Shown here piece after piece: positions 22,695 to 34,199 of a DNA stretch of 64,000 nt. Each line of letters begins with the position of its first letter. Positions within the stretch are counted from its first letter, which is position 1. The notes beneath the pieces were generated by a model. The model saw only the letters and a program-made list of their open reading frames with translations, made no database searches and had not been told where the DNA came from. The stretch is from Dactylonectria macrodidyma (taxonomy: Eukaryota > Ascomycota > Sordariomycetes > Hypocreales > Nectriaceae): positions 2,914,001 through 2,978,000 of the forward strand of contig JAGMUV010000001.1 of assembly GCA_020744425.1 (NCBI GenBank). The letters run 5' to 3'. Both the position numbers and the translations under genes were made by a program.

Positions 22695-23814
22695 TTACTC
22701 CTCCAAAGCCGGTGTATCAGCAAAGGATGCCTTGGAAAAGGCGTCCGGATACCGGCCACCGGCCACCTCGGCATCATCTATTTCCTTCCGCATCACCCTT
22801 TTCTCCTCGTCACTCAGATCGACCTTGCAACTGGCCAGGTTCTCAACTAACCGTTCAGCCCTCGTGGTCCCAGGGATCGGGAAGATGTCATCGCCCTGGG
22901 CCAGCAGCCAAGCTAACGTCAGCTGAGAGGGGGTAAGCCCCTTCCCCTTGGCGATATCTCCGATTCTTTCGACGATGGCGATGTTCTTAGGGAAGTTCTC
23001 TTCGCTGAACCGCGGCAAGAATGCTCGGAAATCCCCCGGGCCAAAGTCGGCATGCGAACGCAGTGTTCCGCTCAAGATGCCCCGGCCGAGGGGCGAGTAT
23101 GCGACAACGGCGACGCCGAGCTCGCGCGCCGTCTCGAGTAGCTTGAACTGCTGCGACTCAATCTCCAGCGAGAAGGGCGAGTACTCCATCTGCACAGCGG
23201 TGATGGGGTGTACGGCGTGGGCCCTGCGGAGGGACTCGGCGCTGCACTCGGAAAGACCTAGATGCTTGATCTTGCCAGCCTCTTTAAGCTGCACCATGGC
23301 CCTGACAGTGAGCTCGATGGGGGTCTTTTGGTCCAACCGATGGCAGTAGTACAGATCGACAGACGATACGCCTAGGCGCTCAAGTGACCTGTCGCACGCT
23401 GACAGACAGTATTCTGGCGTACTATCAATAATGAAAGAACCATCTGCCGCGGGTTTATTCGCAAACTTGGTTGCGAGGAAGATATCATCTCGCTTGTCGG
23501 GGTTCGCTTTGAGCCAGCGTCCAATAAGGTCTTCAGAATCACCATACATGTCGGCTGTAGGAGTAATGAGGTGGTCAGCACATGCTATAAACACAGCACT
23601 TGATGTAGTTTCGCAGTTCCATTCTCGAGAGAGCCTTACCGGTATCCCAGAAATACTCTCCCACCTCATACGCCTTATCTAGAAGGCCGATGCGTTCGGC
23701 CTCGGGCTTAGCGGCGCCGTAGAAGACGCTGATACCCATGAGACCAAGGCCTAGCCGGGGAACTTGAGGACCATTTCGACCCAGAGGGCGCGTAGGCAAC
23801 AGTTGCGGTGCCAT
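22695..23814 (-). CDS. Aldo/keto reductase (NADP-dependent, YakC/AKR13-like)
   Basis: Intact 344-residue soluble oxidoreductase. Exon 1 is 23814-23640, intron 23639-23555 (85 nt, GTAAGG...CTACAG), exon 2 23554-22695. Splicing rebuilds WDTADMYGDSE. The catalytic tetrad is complete: Asp57, Tyr62, Lys88 (LATKFA) and His130 (YYCHRLD). GLGLMGISVFYG near the start, AYSPLGRG in the middle and FPIPGTTRAERLVEN near the end are typical of this group, which reduces aldehydes and ketones with NADPH; the substrate cannot be read from sequence. It stands alone, about 250 bases from the AT-rich block, with no biosynthetic neighbours. Confidence 0.95.
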
Positions 23815-25714
23815 CTCTATATGTTTGGCGATGCGTACGGTGGGGATTCAGAAATTGTCAAATGTGAGGAACAGCGTGACGGCGTCGGTGGTACAAGATT
23901 GTGTCATAAACTGGGTTCGAACTAGACACCGTAGAGGAACTTGGGTAATTATCCTGAACGCCAGAAAGCGCTGTCTATTTGTACCTTTTCATTTTGAACA
24001 TTTGACGTCTCTATACGTCTTCTGCGATCGGCACTACCCGGTGTACGGTGACGACCGGAGTCCGAGGGGGTTGGTTCGGTCTAGCAGTAGCAAGATCACG
24101 TAGAGTTTATGCAAGATGCGCCACAGGTACCTCGCCATGTGGGTTTAACCCCGTTAACTCCGCTGCAAAACTTGCTATGACATAACTTCTCCTATCCCAA
24201 ACTGGTATCACAAAGGAAAGCATTACAAATAGAAGCAATAGTGGGAAGAGGAGGCGTATACTAAACACGACTATTTTCAAGTGATGCATCGTGGCTTGCG
24301 GCTTGTGTCCGCTATCTCCGTCAACGTGCAGGTCGTCTGTCTCCCATCATTGCCCTTGCCTCGGTCAAATCTCTTACTATGCTAGCCTAGGTCGAATATT
24401 CTGGATCAATGATAGTTCAAGTTGATTGATCCTGTCGTCTATAACCATGCTAGTCCCAAGTATTGAACCATGGCCATCCTCAATCCCCGCAGCCAACTGC
24501 CGAGTCTAGCCATTCGACCCTCCCGAACTGCGCATTAGAACTCTGCTAGGACGTATCGTACTTACCGGATTTAAGGACCAAACGTGCATTAGCGAACAGA
24601 CCATGACGGAAGGGCATCCCACAACTTCCGTTGTCGGATCATAAGATGTACTCGCGCCAGGCAAATTGCTGATCGGAGTGCCACTAAGCTGGAGGAGAAA
24701 GTAGACACTGAAGGCGTCGATATTTTGAATCATCGAAAAAACATGGAGGCACCGCACCGCGGCACACCGGTGCATCTGCTGCCAGTACTAAGGGTGGTTC
24801 GTTTCAGCTGAGTCTTAGAACTGCGCGCCTCGCCCACCCATGAAGTAATATCATTTGCATGTACTAGCATTATGACAAGTGGTAGACAAGCTCGTGCCCT
24901 GATCTCGAACCGATCGGCTTTTTACCCGAAATGGATCACATGTGTAGACTATTGGCTGGGGCGTTTCCTCATGCATTAAGTGACTTGAGATAAGGTGCTG
25001 ACTAGTGGACTAACTTGTTCACATATATCAGACTGGGGCAAAGTATATCAAATGATTACATTCAAATCAAGATCAAAAATATAGTCGGAGTGCATGCTCA
25101 TATTGTGCCAGGACCTTGCTCGCCTTGAGGGATCAGACAATCATTACGCAAAGAGGGAGAAGACAGCGATTGCACCAGAGCCCTACGTTGCGGTCACGGA
25201 AAGTTCTAGACGATGCGAGATGAGTGAGACAGGGATGAAGAATTACCATGTGAGTGAAGTTGCACAGATTCCATAGCTATAGTCTAAGCCCTGACAAATT
25301 CTAGATTATGTAATTAGATATAACGCACTCTGGCTTTCACACAACTACCAGGCCTCCGCCTCTACTATATTCCCTTCAAACTAATCTCTATTAATTATAA
25401 AAGCACTGCACCTTACAGTCTTTCCTAACTCTAGAGGCTATAACGTGTCTAAAACTGAGCCTAGCGTATAGAGGATGGAAGTGCGAGTGTTAGCACGCCT
25501 CTACATCGGTTTAACATTACAGCCGCTAAGACATCCAGCGCATAGCAGCAGAGAGGGAATGGTCGTGACGTGTTTGGAGTGATGGCTAACATTGGTAAAA
25601 GAAAAAAATTAAAAAAAAGAATGAGCCTCTCCCCGCTTCCCCGTTACCAATTCCCGAGCTAAGAGCTCCCAGTAGCAAGATTACCTGTCGTCAACGCTGT
25701 TGTCCCTGGATGCT
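23815..25714. other. Gene-poor spacer
   Basis: Nothing beyond short ORFs without recognisable domains. The first few hundred bases presumably hold the aldo/keto reductase promoter. Confidence 0.5.
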
Positions 25715-25766
25715 TTAAGTCGGCATGCTCGCCCGATTCTCCTTCAACCACTGACTGATGCGCCGC

Positions 25767-25985
25767 CTAGCCGCGACGAGCACATTCAAACCCGAAGAAT
25801 GGCTCGTCGATCCGGTCTTCCTTGAGCCATCGCTGCATCGGATGATATTCCCCCGGCCCAAGGGATTGAATGTCCTCCAACAAGCGGTTGAGGCTGCCCT
25901 GCTCGTGGTCTTTCCTGCACGAAGTACCGGCTTCGTGACCGTGATGGTGCTTAGAGTGAGACTTCTTCTCCGCCTTCCTCGCCAT
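25767..25985 (-). CDS. Small hypothetical protein (72 residues), doubtful
   Basis: A His/Lys-rich N-terminus (KKSHSKHHHGHEAG) is followed by SLNRLLEDIQSLGPGEYHP, which looks more protein-like than the other small frames here. No family is recognised. The +1 frame also stays open and ends with ISQWLKENRA, so a frameshifted or spliced longer product is possible. Confidence 0.3.
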   Translation of the reverse strand: MARKAEKKSHSKHHHGHEAGTSCRKDHEQGSLNRLLEDIQSLGPGEYHPMQRWLKEDRIDEPFFGFECARRG

Positions 25986-26521
25986 CTTCTTCTCATCTTG
26001 AGGGCAGGGCGACCAGTCGCGCCTGTCGACTTGGGCCGAGGGTTGATCCTAGTTGCAATATGAATTAGCTATAGCCTCTCCGCGGGGAGCAAGGCGACCA
26101 GTACCGCGTGTTGCCCCATGATTTTGTTTGGCTACGTCAACCGACCCTGAACAGTAGACGCTTCCCAGGACTTGGAGCGGTTTTGCAGAAAAATCAATAA
26201 TTTGTGTCGAACAACAAGTCTGCTAGGTAGATCGACAGAGGTAGAGGTTGTGATGCCAATTGGCGTTGAGGGCAGAATTGGGACTCTGTGTCTGAATGGA
26301 CTGGTATTCAGGTGGGATCCAAAACGCGAGCAATGCTTTGTAAAGCCAGAGGGGTTTGGTGTCTGGAGAATTTCTGAATGTTGGCAAGGTGGAAACCTCC
26401 TATTTATGTCCCTCTGGTCACTTCCTGGCGACTCACTGTACTTGGGGCGAACGACCCATCCTCCAGCAACCCTGGGACCAGCGGACGCCTGATTGTTGTC
26501 ATACCGTGTTAAATTACGGTC

Positions 26522-26806
26522 CTAATACGTATATAGTGCTTCTTCTCGTCCAATGGCTTGTTGGTGTGCAATTCCCTTCACGTTCGGATGGACTACAGCA
26601 AAATCTGAAATATCCTGAACGTAGCCTCGCGGAAACCAGATTTTGTTTCGACCAATCAGCCCGTGCCAGGGCTGATTCGGTGCCCCGGCACAACCAATAA
26701 GCGTCTCAGCCGGTCCCTTCCCAGCTCGGCATGCTCCAAGGGACGCGCCCAGTGTGGCCGCTGCATGCACTGCGGCCAATATCTTCCTTGCTCCTGCCGG
26801 CGCCAC
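26522..26806 (-). CDS. Hypothetical protein (94 residues), doubtful
   Basis: Starts with an Ala-rich segment ARKILAAVHAAATLGASLGA that could pass for a hydrophobic or signal-like helix, then a Trp/Pro-containing part. No conserved domain recognised; the plus strand is also partly open. Confidence 0.25.
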   Translation of the reverse strand: MAPAGARKILAAVHAAATLGASLGACRAGKGPAETLIGCAGAPNQPWHGLIGRNKIWFPRGYVQDISDFAVVHPNVKGIAHQQAIGREEALYTY

Positions 26807-27257
26807 TCTTATTAGGATCTAGCCATTCCATTCAAATCAGTAGGTATTCTTGTTACGCACCAAAACACAAAACATTTGTCATTGCAAGTGGTGCCATGGC
26901 CAGCAGTCACCCGGTCGAGTAGCCCGGCGAGGCTGGTGGGAGTGGCAGGCAATGCGTCCAGCCAAAAATCTTACCGGTTGATGATGTCTGACAGCAGCAG
27001 AGTGTTGGATACTCCATCGAGATACTGAATATGTTCGTTTCTTTGCAATTGTAAAATTTGCCATATACTAGAATGCCTAACCTAGATCTAAGTAGATAAA
27101 CGTTGGGTTTATTAAGTAGCTATATCTAACCATTTGGCAACTTTATTAAGCTTAATTCAGAAACGCTAGCCTTATCAAAAGATAACTTAACGTAGACAAA
27201 CCAAAAACATTTCGTGCTATAAATCTCTTACAAGCTTACTAGGTATGTAGCCACGAT

Positions 27258-30200
27258 TCACTCATCCACCTCAGCCAGGCCGCCATCTTCAGGGTCCCAC
27301 GACACAAACTCTTCCTCAAAAACCCTCTCACCAAGCTCAATACCACGGCTGCCATCCACCCCAGGTGACTGCCGCGCGTCGTGGCCCCTCAGTAGATCCG
27401 CCACCACAAGATGCCCGTTCCCTTCAGCCCGTTGGATGGCGCGATCAAACTGCTCCCGATGCATACCGTCCGTTCCCGCCCCAGCATCCAAAAGCAGCTT
27501 TACGGAATCAAGCCGGCCATGCTCCGCCGCGCCCTCAAGCGCCATCCGCCCGCCGCGCCGCGCCGGCGGTGCGTCGACCTCGGCTCCGTGCCGAAGCAGC
27601 AACTGCGCAACGCCAACAAAGCCGTGGATCACAGCGAACTGCAGCGCCGTCGCGCCGCCAACGCCTGCGGGCGGCGCATTGACGTCGGCCCCGAGGCGGA
27701 GCAGATACTCGACGATGCTGTATACCCCCATCTCGGCAGCCTTCTGCAGCGGCGTGCGTTGCACCCCGTGCGGCGGTGCCGTCACATCCACGCCACGCTC
27801 GACGAGCCAGCGGACTTTGGTCAGCTGCCGACTGCCGATGGCCACAAGGATGGGCGTTTCGGCTTGTGTGGCAGGTAAGTCGGCTTTGCCGGACAGCTGT
27901 ATGGTGGTTTTGCGGACGACGGCATTAAGGTCGGTCCCGGCGTCAAAGAGGAGGCGCATGATGGCGAGGCTGCATTCGTGCTCCGACTCAATGGCGTCAA
28001 CCAAAGGCATCTCAATCCTTCCTGGTGCGCGTACCGGATTGTCCTGTTTCCTTGAAAACCAGAACAGGGTCTTGAAGGAGAGGTTGTTGGCGAGCAATTT
28101 CTGCACGAGGGCAGCATCGCCACTCCGAACTGCTGACTTCATCGCCAGAAGGCCGAAGATGCCGTTTCCTCGAGGGTATCGTTGGTGAAAGCATTTGAGT
28201 AAAAGCGCTGTGAGGTCGTGGTTCCCGGAATTGATGGCGATTCCCAGAGCCTGGTTGTCCGCCGGGTCGGCTCCAACCGAGAAGAGGAACAACACCATGC
28301 TCTGGTCACTCCTCCTCACCGCCGCGCTCAAGGGCGAGTCACCTACGTCCTCCTCGTGGGAAAAAATTGTCTTTTCAGGATTGATTGAGGCCCCATATTG
28401 CAACAGGAGATCAACAAGCTCCCTATTTCCGGCCGTGACTGCGGCTGTTAGTGGTGCGACTTAATGTGAAAGGGATACGGGGTTGACTGGACAGCCTGCC
28501 AGGAGCAGTTCCATAACGATGGAAGGGTTACCCCAGTCAACCGCCAGCCTCAGCAGGCCGATGTCGTGGACCAAGATTCCTGGGCACTGGAGCAGCATGC
28601 GCACAAGCGTCTCATTCCTCTTCGCGAGTGCTGTCCATAGCGGACTGCCGCGCCTTTCACCGTAGCCCTGCTCCTCATCATTAATATCAGCCCCGGCCTC
28701 AATAAGGCGAATCGCAAGGCTCTCATACTCTGCCTCAATCGCCGTGATTAACCCGTAGCACAACGCTTTCGGGTCGCATGGGACGCTCATATCCAAGAGG
28801 CTCTCCACCGCGTCGAGATCCTGCGCCGTACAGAAGGCGCGCAAGGCAGCACTAAAGTGTTTTGATTTGTCCATGGGACTTCTCACTCCATATTCACCGA
28901 GGATACGTAGCAGCTCGGGATTTCGTGTGTAGATTGCCTCTGCAAATGGAGTCGTATCCCAGGACGTGAGTAAATCGACTCGGGCTCCGCGGGCGAGCAC
29001 AAATCGTACCACTTCGGGACTTTGACCCATGATGGCGAATGCGAGCGTGTCTGTGGATAGCGAGAAGCGTTTGGTGGCTAGGAGGAGCTCTATCAGCGCC
29101 AAATGGGAGTGCTTGGCTGCCAGGTCAACGAGGGACTCACTCCCCTTTGGCTCGTTATGTTCGCTAATCGTCTCCCCAGAAACATCGGTAGATAAGAATG
29201 CTCTCAAAATCTGGACCGCTGTTTGCGAGTCTAAGTACTTGAGACCGCTGTGCAAGACACCACGACGGAAGCAGTCTGCATGGTCTTTGGACATGCCCGC
29301 CTGGACAAGCAGTAGCATGATGCGTGAAGACTTGACAGAATTATAGTCGAGGACCAAAGGGCTCACACTGGCGCCGGCGCATATCAAGACCTCGACAATG
29401 CCTGCAAGTGTCGGATCCAAATCAGCTTCAGGTGGTTGAAAGCGGTGACGTCCTAAAACAAGAGCCAATGCTCCACCCCTCGCATCCTGCTCATGCGGTT
29501 CTAAAATTTTCTTGTTGACGTCGGCGCCATGCCGAAGCAGGACTTCAATGACACCTCTGGAACGGTAGATTGCCGCCACCTCTATTGGGGTCCGCCAAGA
29601 TCCAAAGATGCTCCTGCAGACAACTTCATTGGGATTGAGATTAATATCTGGGCCAAAGAATAGCTCGACGCCACGGGCATCATCACCCTCAATGGCACAT
29701 TGTAGAAGCTGGGCCGCGAGCCGTTTCGCCGTGTGCTTAGGGAAGAGGCTGAGGAATGGGACGAGTAGAGTCCTAGAGTCTGCTCTTAGGAACTCCCAGA
29801 GATTCTCGTGGGATAAGTTCTCCATGCCAGCAAAATTATTGGCTATCGCGAACATCAGGAGTTTCGCATAGGCAGAGTGTAGAGGCTGAGGCCTGTGAAT
29901 GGTGGACGACGAGGATGGGAAAGGACGTCCATCAGAGAATCCAGAGAAAGTTGAAGCTGGGAGTAGCCCTTGAACCACAGCAGGGTGGATACCGAAGTCG
30001 AAGACGGTGCGAGGAGCTCCTGGAGAGGTCTGAGGAGTCGAAGGCTCCTGGAAAATGGGTCTGTCCAATGCAGTACCCTCAGGGACAGAGACGTCATCAG
30101 TAATATCAAGTAACAATCGTGGGTCGATATAAGCCGGACTTCGGGATGAGTAAGACGGGAGTAGTCGAGGTTCTTACAGAGACAAGACACGGTTAGACGT

Positions 30201-30908
30201 GATGAACAGGCTCCAATTAAGAGTTCCATTTTCTTCTTGGCGGGGGTGTTCACCATTCAATTCATCCATAACTCGGTACATCTGCTCCGTGGGCAGCTCA
30301 AGATGCTCCATTTGGAGGGGCGGCGGAGTTCGGATCCGAAAGCCAGGCGGCAGGGTTCTCAGCACGGTTTCCATGCCAACTTGAAGGAAGGTATCAGTAA
30401 GTGCTTCTTGGGTACTATAGGTACCTGTACCAAGAGTGGAGATGCACAAACCTCGGGCTGGGGACTGTGTGGATGGAAGTCGAAGTCGTGATATTTCTCG
30501 TTGAACTGTCAATATCGAGACAGGCCGGCCTTCGAAGGAGACATCGGACCGCTTTCCCAAATCCATCCGCCGTTTCAAATGAAGAGAGATGATCTTCCAG
30601 TCTTCCCTCTTGTGGTACTTTTTGATTTTCCATTTCTTGAACCGTGTCTCGTATTGAGACTTACTGTGATACGCAGAAAAGGCACGAATCTCGTGAGCCA
30701 GTTGCTAGTCAAATCTCGCTGAAGACCTAAAGGAAGGCTCTCTTTGATGCCGGTATACATACCTGGCGCTGAACCCGTCTTCTCTCTTCATCTTTTCCAT
30801 TACGACAGCAAGGCTGTTATTTTCGTCGACGAAAAGTTTCCGGATCTTACCTTCATGACGACTCCATTCGAATTCACTGGGTCGACTTCTGTTTCCCTTT
30901 GTCTCCAT
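27258..30908 (-). pseudogene. Clr5-domain ankyrin protein, interrupted by one in-frame TAA
   Basis: Three-exon model: 30908-30763, 30663-30178, 30060-27258; introns of 99 nt (GTATGT...CACAG) and 117 nt (GTAAGA...GACAG). The first intron splits the N-terminal Clr5 domain; joined, it reads SEFEWSRHEGKIRKLF...GFSASKSQYETRFKKW. Clr5 domains are thought to bind DNA or chromatin-linked partners. Exon 3 encodes a long ankyrin array, for example VIEVLLRHGADVN and TPLQKAAEMGVYSIVEYLL. Codon 744 is TAA (28463-28461), between NPVSLSH and VAPLTAAVTAGN, in the middle of one ankyrin unit; the frame then stays open for another 400 codons. CAA-to-TAA would be a RIP-type change. Without the stop the product would be 1,144 residues. 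The second intron is chosen by frame and is less certain. Confidence 0.8.
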
Positions 30909-31282
30909 GACGGGAAGCGTAGCATTAATGAGCGCGAGGCGAAGTCTGCTTCGCCCTTCAGGTGCTGCGCGGGTAATCGTAAAGAACGGATGCCTGAGGC
31001 TTTATTGTAGTGTTTGGTGTTTTGCGAGAGCATACTCGTATCTCCTCGGGTGCACACAGGCTCCAGCCAGGTCACTACCAGAGTGTAGAGCCAATTAAAA
31101 TGACCAAAATGAAAGGTACATCTCACCTCACCTAATTTAGGTGGTGATAGAAGTCCCAACAATTTTGGGACTTACATAAAGCAGAAAACCATAACTCTAT
31201 AACGTTTATAAGACAACACCAGGTCGGTCTTGCGCACCATTGCGAGATAAAGATTAGGGCTTCCGTAGCAGTATGAAACTGA

Positions 31283-31333
31283 GAGAGAATTCGCTAGTTG
31301 AGAGAATTCGCTGGTCGAGAAAATTCGCTGACC
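31283..31333. repeat. 17-bp minisatellite, three copies
   Basis: Units GAGAGAATTCGCTAGTT, GAGAGAATTCGCTGGTC and GAGAAAATTCGCTGACC are head to tail in the intergenic region between the Clr5-ankyrin and velvet genes. Confidence 0.9.
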
Positions 31334-31665
31334 GAGGCTGAGGCCTATTAATGGGCCTTGTGTAGTGGCTGACGTTACGTCTGATGCGTCGGGACGCGGT
31401 TCAGCCGGGTACGAACTGTTTCACTTCGCGCGCAGAAGTACGCCAACTCCACGTCATAGGAACGGCAAATCTCTTTGAGTGCTCTTATGCTGGTGGGGCA
31501 GCTCGCGACTTCCCCAGGTTTGACAGATGCCAGCTTATCGGTGAGCTGCTCAGCGGTAAGTGAGGTATCTGCTAACTGAGGCACGTATCGGCACTGATCC
31601 GATTTGTCCCAGGCAGCCCCACCAGCGTAACTCAAAGAGATACCTCCCGGGCCGAGTTCTGATCC

Positions 31666-31925
31666 GATCCGAGATGCCCCACATCGCCCGCATCCAATGA
31701 TCAGGGCTTTCCACGAGAGTAGTCGTGGAAGGTGATGGAACCTTCGACTGCTCAAGGCACGTGCAACGTAGGGCTTGGAGCCTCAGGCATGAGACACGGA
31801 GGGTTGATCCGAGACATAACATTGCCCATATCCAATGATCGGCGCTTTCCACGAGAGTCGTGGAAGGCGATGGAACCTTCAGCACGTGCACGAAAGGGCT
31901 TGGAGCCTCAGGCATGAGGTGCGGG
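31666..31925. repeat. 140-bp tandem duplication containing a short hairpin
   Basis: GATCCGAGA starts at 31666 and again at 31806; both copies contain TCCAATGATC, then a TTTCCACGA...TCGTGGAA inverted repeat with an 8-bp stem, then GGCTTGGAGCCTCAGGCATG. The copy ends about 125 bases before the velvet start codon. Confidence 0.85.
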
Positions 31926-32049
31926 GTATCAAAAGCGACCGGAGGGAAGGGGGTGGGCTGCTGATTTTGGTCATTTTACCCCCAGCCTAAGTTAGGAGTC
32001 AAGTCAACGTTACAGTCAGTCTCTAGAGAAACGCATTCAACAAAGTCAA

Positions 32050-32733
32050 GTGCCGAAGTCAATTGCCATGGCCAACAGGGGAACTTCCGATGGGGCCGCG
32101 GGTTCATCCATGGAACCCGAGGAATCCATTGGCCGCGCCGGCGTGAGCATCGACCACCCAGGTGGCGACGACACCCACCCTCGAATCATCCTCAAGTTCC
32201 GACAGCAGCCGATGTCTGCCCAGGTGCGTCGCCTTGGTAGCGTGCAAAGTACATCTGCCGTCGACCAAATGCCAATCATCCAGCTCGTCACCGAGGGTCT
32301 CGAGCTGCCCAACGAGCAACAGCATTGCGACCGCCATATCGTCTTCTGTACCGCTACAAGCACCACCGGGGCCGGGGCCGGGGACCAACGACCCATGGAG
32401 CCGGTTGTTAGTGGCGCCTTTATCGGTAAGGACGAGCACGGCGTGGAGGGTTGCTTCGTTAGCTTCCCCAACCTATCCTTCAACTGTACCGGCACTTTCC
32501 GCCTCACATTCAAACTGGTGACGATCGAACCGGGTCAAGCAAAGGAGGGGGCATTCTTCCCAGTTCTGTCAATGGCTACTACCGATGTCATTACCGTTTA
32601 CTCTGCTGATCGCTTTCCTGGCGTGCGAGCCCCCACGGCGCTCACCAAAGCCTTGATGGAGGGAAGAGTCGTCCCCCCAAGCAAGCATGATGATTGGTCC
32701 GATGGAGAGTCGAGTGGATTGGGAGTTGAATGA
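32050..32733 (+). CDS. Velvet-domain regulatory protein
   Basis: Intact single-exon gene of 227 residues (an alternative ATG at 32068 removes six). It covers one velvet domain: HPRIILKFRQQP near the N-terminus, QLVTEGLELPNEQ, VSGAFIGKDEHGVEGCFVSF with FPNLSFNCTGTFRLTFKL, and DVITVYSADRFPGV near the end. These match the pattern of VeA/VelB/VosA proteins, in which the domain binds DNA and dimerises to coordinate development and secondary metabolism. It lacks the long tails of VeA and cannot be assigned safely to VelB, VosA or VelC; it may be a diverged extra copy. The Clr5-ankyrin gene is divergent, 1.1 kb away. Confidence 0.85.
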   Translation: MPKSIAMANRGTSDGAAGSSMEPEESIGRAGVSIDHPGGDDTHPRIILKFRQQPMSAQVRRLGSVQSTSAVDQMPIIQLVTEGLELPNEQQHCDRHIVFCTATSTTGAGAGDQRPMEPVVSGAFIGKDEHGVEGCFVSFPNLSFNCTGTFRLTFKLVTIEPGQAKEGAFFPVLSMATTDVITVYSADRFPGVRAPTALTKALMEGRVVPPSKHDDWSDGESSGLGVE

Positions 32734-33505
32734 GAATGAAGCTACGTGAGGTCAGAATGGAGTCCCGGATACTCATCCGAGGATGGGCTTAAGCTTATTC
32801 CAGCATGAGGATTTCTTGACATCCGGGTAGCTCGGCTACATACCTTATGGAGCTGAACCAGGGCATGGAGTGATGGAGTGGAGTAACATGGTGGTGGGGT
32901 GAATGGGGGTGGACGAGGATATCATCAACCCCTGTCCGAGATTTGGCCAATTTCTCCTCCCACTTTCCCAACGTTCCCACCCCTTCGAAGCCAACGGACA
33001 TTCCTTTAATTAGTAGATAGCCTTAAAACACACTCACGCTCTTTAAAACCTTATCGATCGTCCAAAAATGCCTGGCCTCCGCTGGACATGTGATAGAATG
33101 AAGAAGTGGTCAAGTACTTCGATGAGTCTCCGGATCCAGTCAGCAATCTCAATCCAACCGTCAAGCAACGACTCGAGCGGAGTTTTGGCCGAGGATATCG
33201 AGCAATCCCTACTTGCTCAGAATTTAGCATTGGGAGACGACGTAATAACGACTTAGATGGTCTAGGAACCTGTCTCAAGACGACGACGAGTCATGGCAGA
33301 TACTGTAGCTATTCAGAGCCCTCGTTCTTCCCGTATGCTTCACCGTATCTGCCAGCAGCTAGCTCCCCGATGGGAACAAGTGTGCGAGAGTGCGATGACC
33401 TGTCATGCTGCAGGTTATCCACTTGACGGATGCAGACATGTACAGGATCGCTTTCGTGGCGCGTAATCTAGTTGCATCTTGAAAAGGGTAGGGGGGGGTG
33501 GGGGT
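32734..33505. other. Gene-poor spacer
   Basis: Only short ORFs without domains. Nothing recognisable. Confidence 0.5.
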
Positions 33506-33634
33506 CACACCATACTGAGATCCCACACCATACTGAGATCCCACACCAGACCGAGATCCCACACCAAACCGAGATCCCACAACAAACCGAGATCCCACAC
33601 CAAACCGAGATCCCACACTGAGATCCCACTGAGA
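33506..33634. repeat. 18-bp minisatellite, six full copies plus shortened ends
   Basis: Units such as CACACCAAACCGAGATCC repeat head to tail with variants CATACTGAG, CAGACCGAG and AACAAACCGAG; the last two units are shortened. The minus strand reads GVGSRF-like hexapeptides, with no gene context. Confidence 0.9.
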
Positions 33635-33716
33635 TAGCCACACGCTAAGAATAAAGGGGGTACCTCCCCCGCGCTTAGGAGCAGCTGTTTTGTCGTCTTC
33701 CGGCCCAAACTACTTA

Positions 33717-33795
33717 GCCCAGCTCTTCCTCTCCTTCCTCTCCTTCCTCTCCTTCCTCTCCTTCCTCTTCTTCTTCTTCTTCCTCCTCCTTCGCC
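33717..33795. repeat. Polypyrimidine CTCCTT/CTT tract
   Basis: About 80 bases of TTCCTCTCC repeats grading into CTT triplets; a purine-rich strand opposite. A shorter poly-C run lies at 34203-34214. Confidence 0.85.
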
Positions 33796-34199
33796 CGGTG
33801 ACCAGCATCGCTTCTTCCACATCACTACTACATTCGATATCTCGCCGTTTGCTGGCCCTCGATTGTTTATTGTCCTGGCCAGAAGCTGCCGCCAGAACCG
33901 ACTAGCGCCTAGTGTCTAGAGAATGTTTACTCTGTGTCATACCTGCTGCCTTAGCTTTCCCCCCTAGGGCAACTTTTCGCCGACGTCTGCGTAGGAAATG
34001 TCCGAACGGGAAGATTTCGCGGCCGAATCGACGGCACAGGATTGTCCGATAATCCAACAACCCTGAATACGAAACAATACCGACGGCCGTGGCGCCACTC
34101 GTACTTCAGAACGCTGGATCTCAATGATGAACTTGCGGTTGAGATGTCGTCGCCGAGTAACGACTTAACATCCTGCATCAGCCCGTCGCCCCAAGTTTA

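Noticed and set aside
22442..22777. Minus-strand ORF of 111 codons overlapping the aldo/keto reductase 3' end
   Set aside because: Overlaps the reductase coding region in another frame and matches no family.
27436..28188. Plus-strand ORF of 250 codons
   Set aside because: Antisense to the ankyrin exon of the Clr5 gene; Arg/Ala/Ser-biased and without a domain.
28440..28510. Possible intron removing the TAA of the Clr5-ankyrin gene
   Set aside because: Frame-keeping options need a poor GTCCAG donor or a branch site only a few bases from the AG, and would delete conserved ankyrin residues.
31375..31755. Minus-strand ORF of 126 codons
   Set aside because: Partly built from the 140-bp duplication and without a recognisable domain, so not called as a gene.
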